Source: Candidatus Francisella endociliophora
GTDB lineage: Bacteria; Pseudomonadota; Gammaproteobacteria; Francisellales; Francisellaceae
Reading direction: 5' to 3'
Assembly: GCF_000764555.1 (NCBI RefSeq)
Contig: NZ_CP009574.1
Coordinates: 1-64,000, forward strand
DNA length: 64,000 nucleotides
The number at the start of each line of letters is the position of its first letter. The first letter of the stretch is position 1. Position numbers and translations under genes: made by a program. The notes beneath the pieces are model-generated. The model worked only from the letters and a program-made list of their open reading frames with translations. It was not told where the DNA came from and did no database searches. Of this stretch, positions 63,420-64,000 are shown one piece after another.

Positions 63420-63896
63420 TTAGTTCTCTTGCATAATATATGGGTTATCAATCGCTAGTTTAGCAAGTAATTCTATTTCTATTCCTTCCATTTCTTCTGC
63501 TTCTTTATCATTTATATGATCATAACCAAGAAGATGTAATAAGCCATGAATAAAAATATGTTGCCAATGATGCTCTAGCTTTTTATGCTGTTCTAGAGCT
63601 TCAGCTTCTAATACTTTTGGTGCAATGACAATATCACCTAAAAAATCACTAGCTATATCTTCTGGTAAACCTTCAGGTTTTTCAAATTCAAAAGAGATAA
63701 TATTAGTAGGTTTATCTTTATTTCTAAATTGTTTATTTATCTCTTGAATTTCATTATTAGAAATAATACTGACATTAACTTCAGCTTGTTTGAGATTGTG
63801 TTTGTTAGCGACAAGTTCGAAGCATCTTAGAAGTAAGTCTTGACTGGGGATAGGGTATTCATCATCGTTGATGATATTTAGAATTAAATTATCCAT
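63420..63896 (-). CDS. ybeY: Endoribonuclease YbeY (rRNA maturation factor)
   Basis: 158 aa from ATG 63896 (MDNLILNI). The zinc site is HGLLHLLGYDH near residue 117, preceded by NIISFEF and FLGDIVI. It acts in 16S rRNA 3'-end processing and 70S quality control. The longer reading from 63929 lies inside the phoH coding end and was not used. The chosen start overlaps phoH by 8 nt. Confidence 0.93.
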   Translation of the reverse strand: MDNLILNIINDDEYPIPSQDLLLRCFELVANKHNLKQAEVNVSIISNNEIQEINKQFRNKDKPTNIISFEFEKPEGLPEDIASDFLGDIVIAPKVLEAEALEQHKKLEHHWQHIFIHGLLHLLGYDHINDKEAEEMEGIEIELLAKLAIDNPYIMQEN

Positions 63897-64000
63897 TTTT
63901 GATATTCTCTTCATGCTTATCATAAGCATTTACAATCTTTTGAACTATTTGATGACGCACAATATCAACAGACTTCAAATGAGATATAGCAACACCTTCA
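63889..64000 (-). CDS. PhoH-like protein, C-terminal end (5' part outside window)
   Basis: The last 36 codons on the minus strand read EGVAISHLKSVDIVRHQIVQ and end DKHEENIKNG before the stop at 63889. This is the usual C-terminus of PhoH/YbeZ P-loop ATPases, which partner YbeY in RNA processing. The ATPase core lies beyond the window edge. Confidence 0.88.
   Translation of the reverse strand, partial: EGVAISHLKSVDIVRHQIVQKIVNAYDKHEENIKNG

Overview
The window is a low-GC gammaproteobacterial chromosome segment that looks like Francisella. This is inferred from the AT-rich codon use, the close family resemblance of the housekeeping genes (prs, ychF, pth, sthA, hslVU, tyrS, phoH-ybeY-corC-lnt), and a chromosomal class A beta-lactamase like those of this genus. 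No database search was possible, so species is not assigned.

Left chromosomal part (1-32282). The window opens in the 3' end of an enolase-superfamily dehydratase, followed by a class II aldolase. Next comes a patch of decay (1186-3653): a 3-methyladenine DNA glycosylase with one frameshift, two tandem degenerate copies of an isochorismatase/nicotinamidase-like cysteine hydrolase, and a broken pnuC-like transporter. Then come transport and housekeeping genes: CPA2 antiporter, MscS channel, an aspartoacylase-like protein with an MFS transporter, prs, rplY, a CNNM/CorC protein, ychF, pth, beta-lactamase, a DsbC/G-like protein, prepilin peptidase, sthA, a K+ channel, a POT transporter, hslUV, an amino-acid permease, an HDAC-like protein, lplA, tyrS, hslR and an FMO.

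Integrated island (32283-55244, about 23 kb). It lies in the 3' end of tRNA-Ser(UGA). A 16-bp repeat of the tRNA 3' end (32283-32298 and 55229-55244) marks its ends, and each end carries an internal pair of TAGTAGGGTA repeats that are probable integrase arm sites. Its left half is a mobility module: P4-type integrase, AlpA-like regulator, RecA-like ATPase, a cluster of TGAACA/TGTTCA motifs, a type IV coupling protein and a MobC-like replication-relaxation protein. NhaA follows as cargo. The right half is a defence/anti-defence block: ArdA, an unrecognised 427-aa protein, a half HsdS, HsdM, a palindrome-flanked membrane-protein cassette, full-length HsdS, a SIR2-like protein, a HerA ATPase, an Abi_2/HEPN protein, HsdR and a YgjP-like metallopeptidase. 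Most genes from hsdS to the peptidase overlap by 1-11 nt, so an apparent SIR2-HerA system and an Abi gene sit inside a type I restriction operon. A 53-aa ORF between herA and abi matches the 5' end of hsdR and looks like the scar of the abi insertion. A run of nested inverted repeats (54648-54997) lies between the peptidase gene and the island end.

Right chromosomal part (55230-64000). tRNA-Ser, an HXXEE membrane protein, a CDF transporter, galU, acs and a DMT transporter, followed on the minus strand by the phoH-ybeY-corC-lnt operon, with phoH cut by the window edge.
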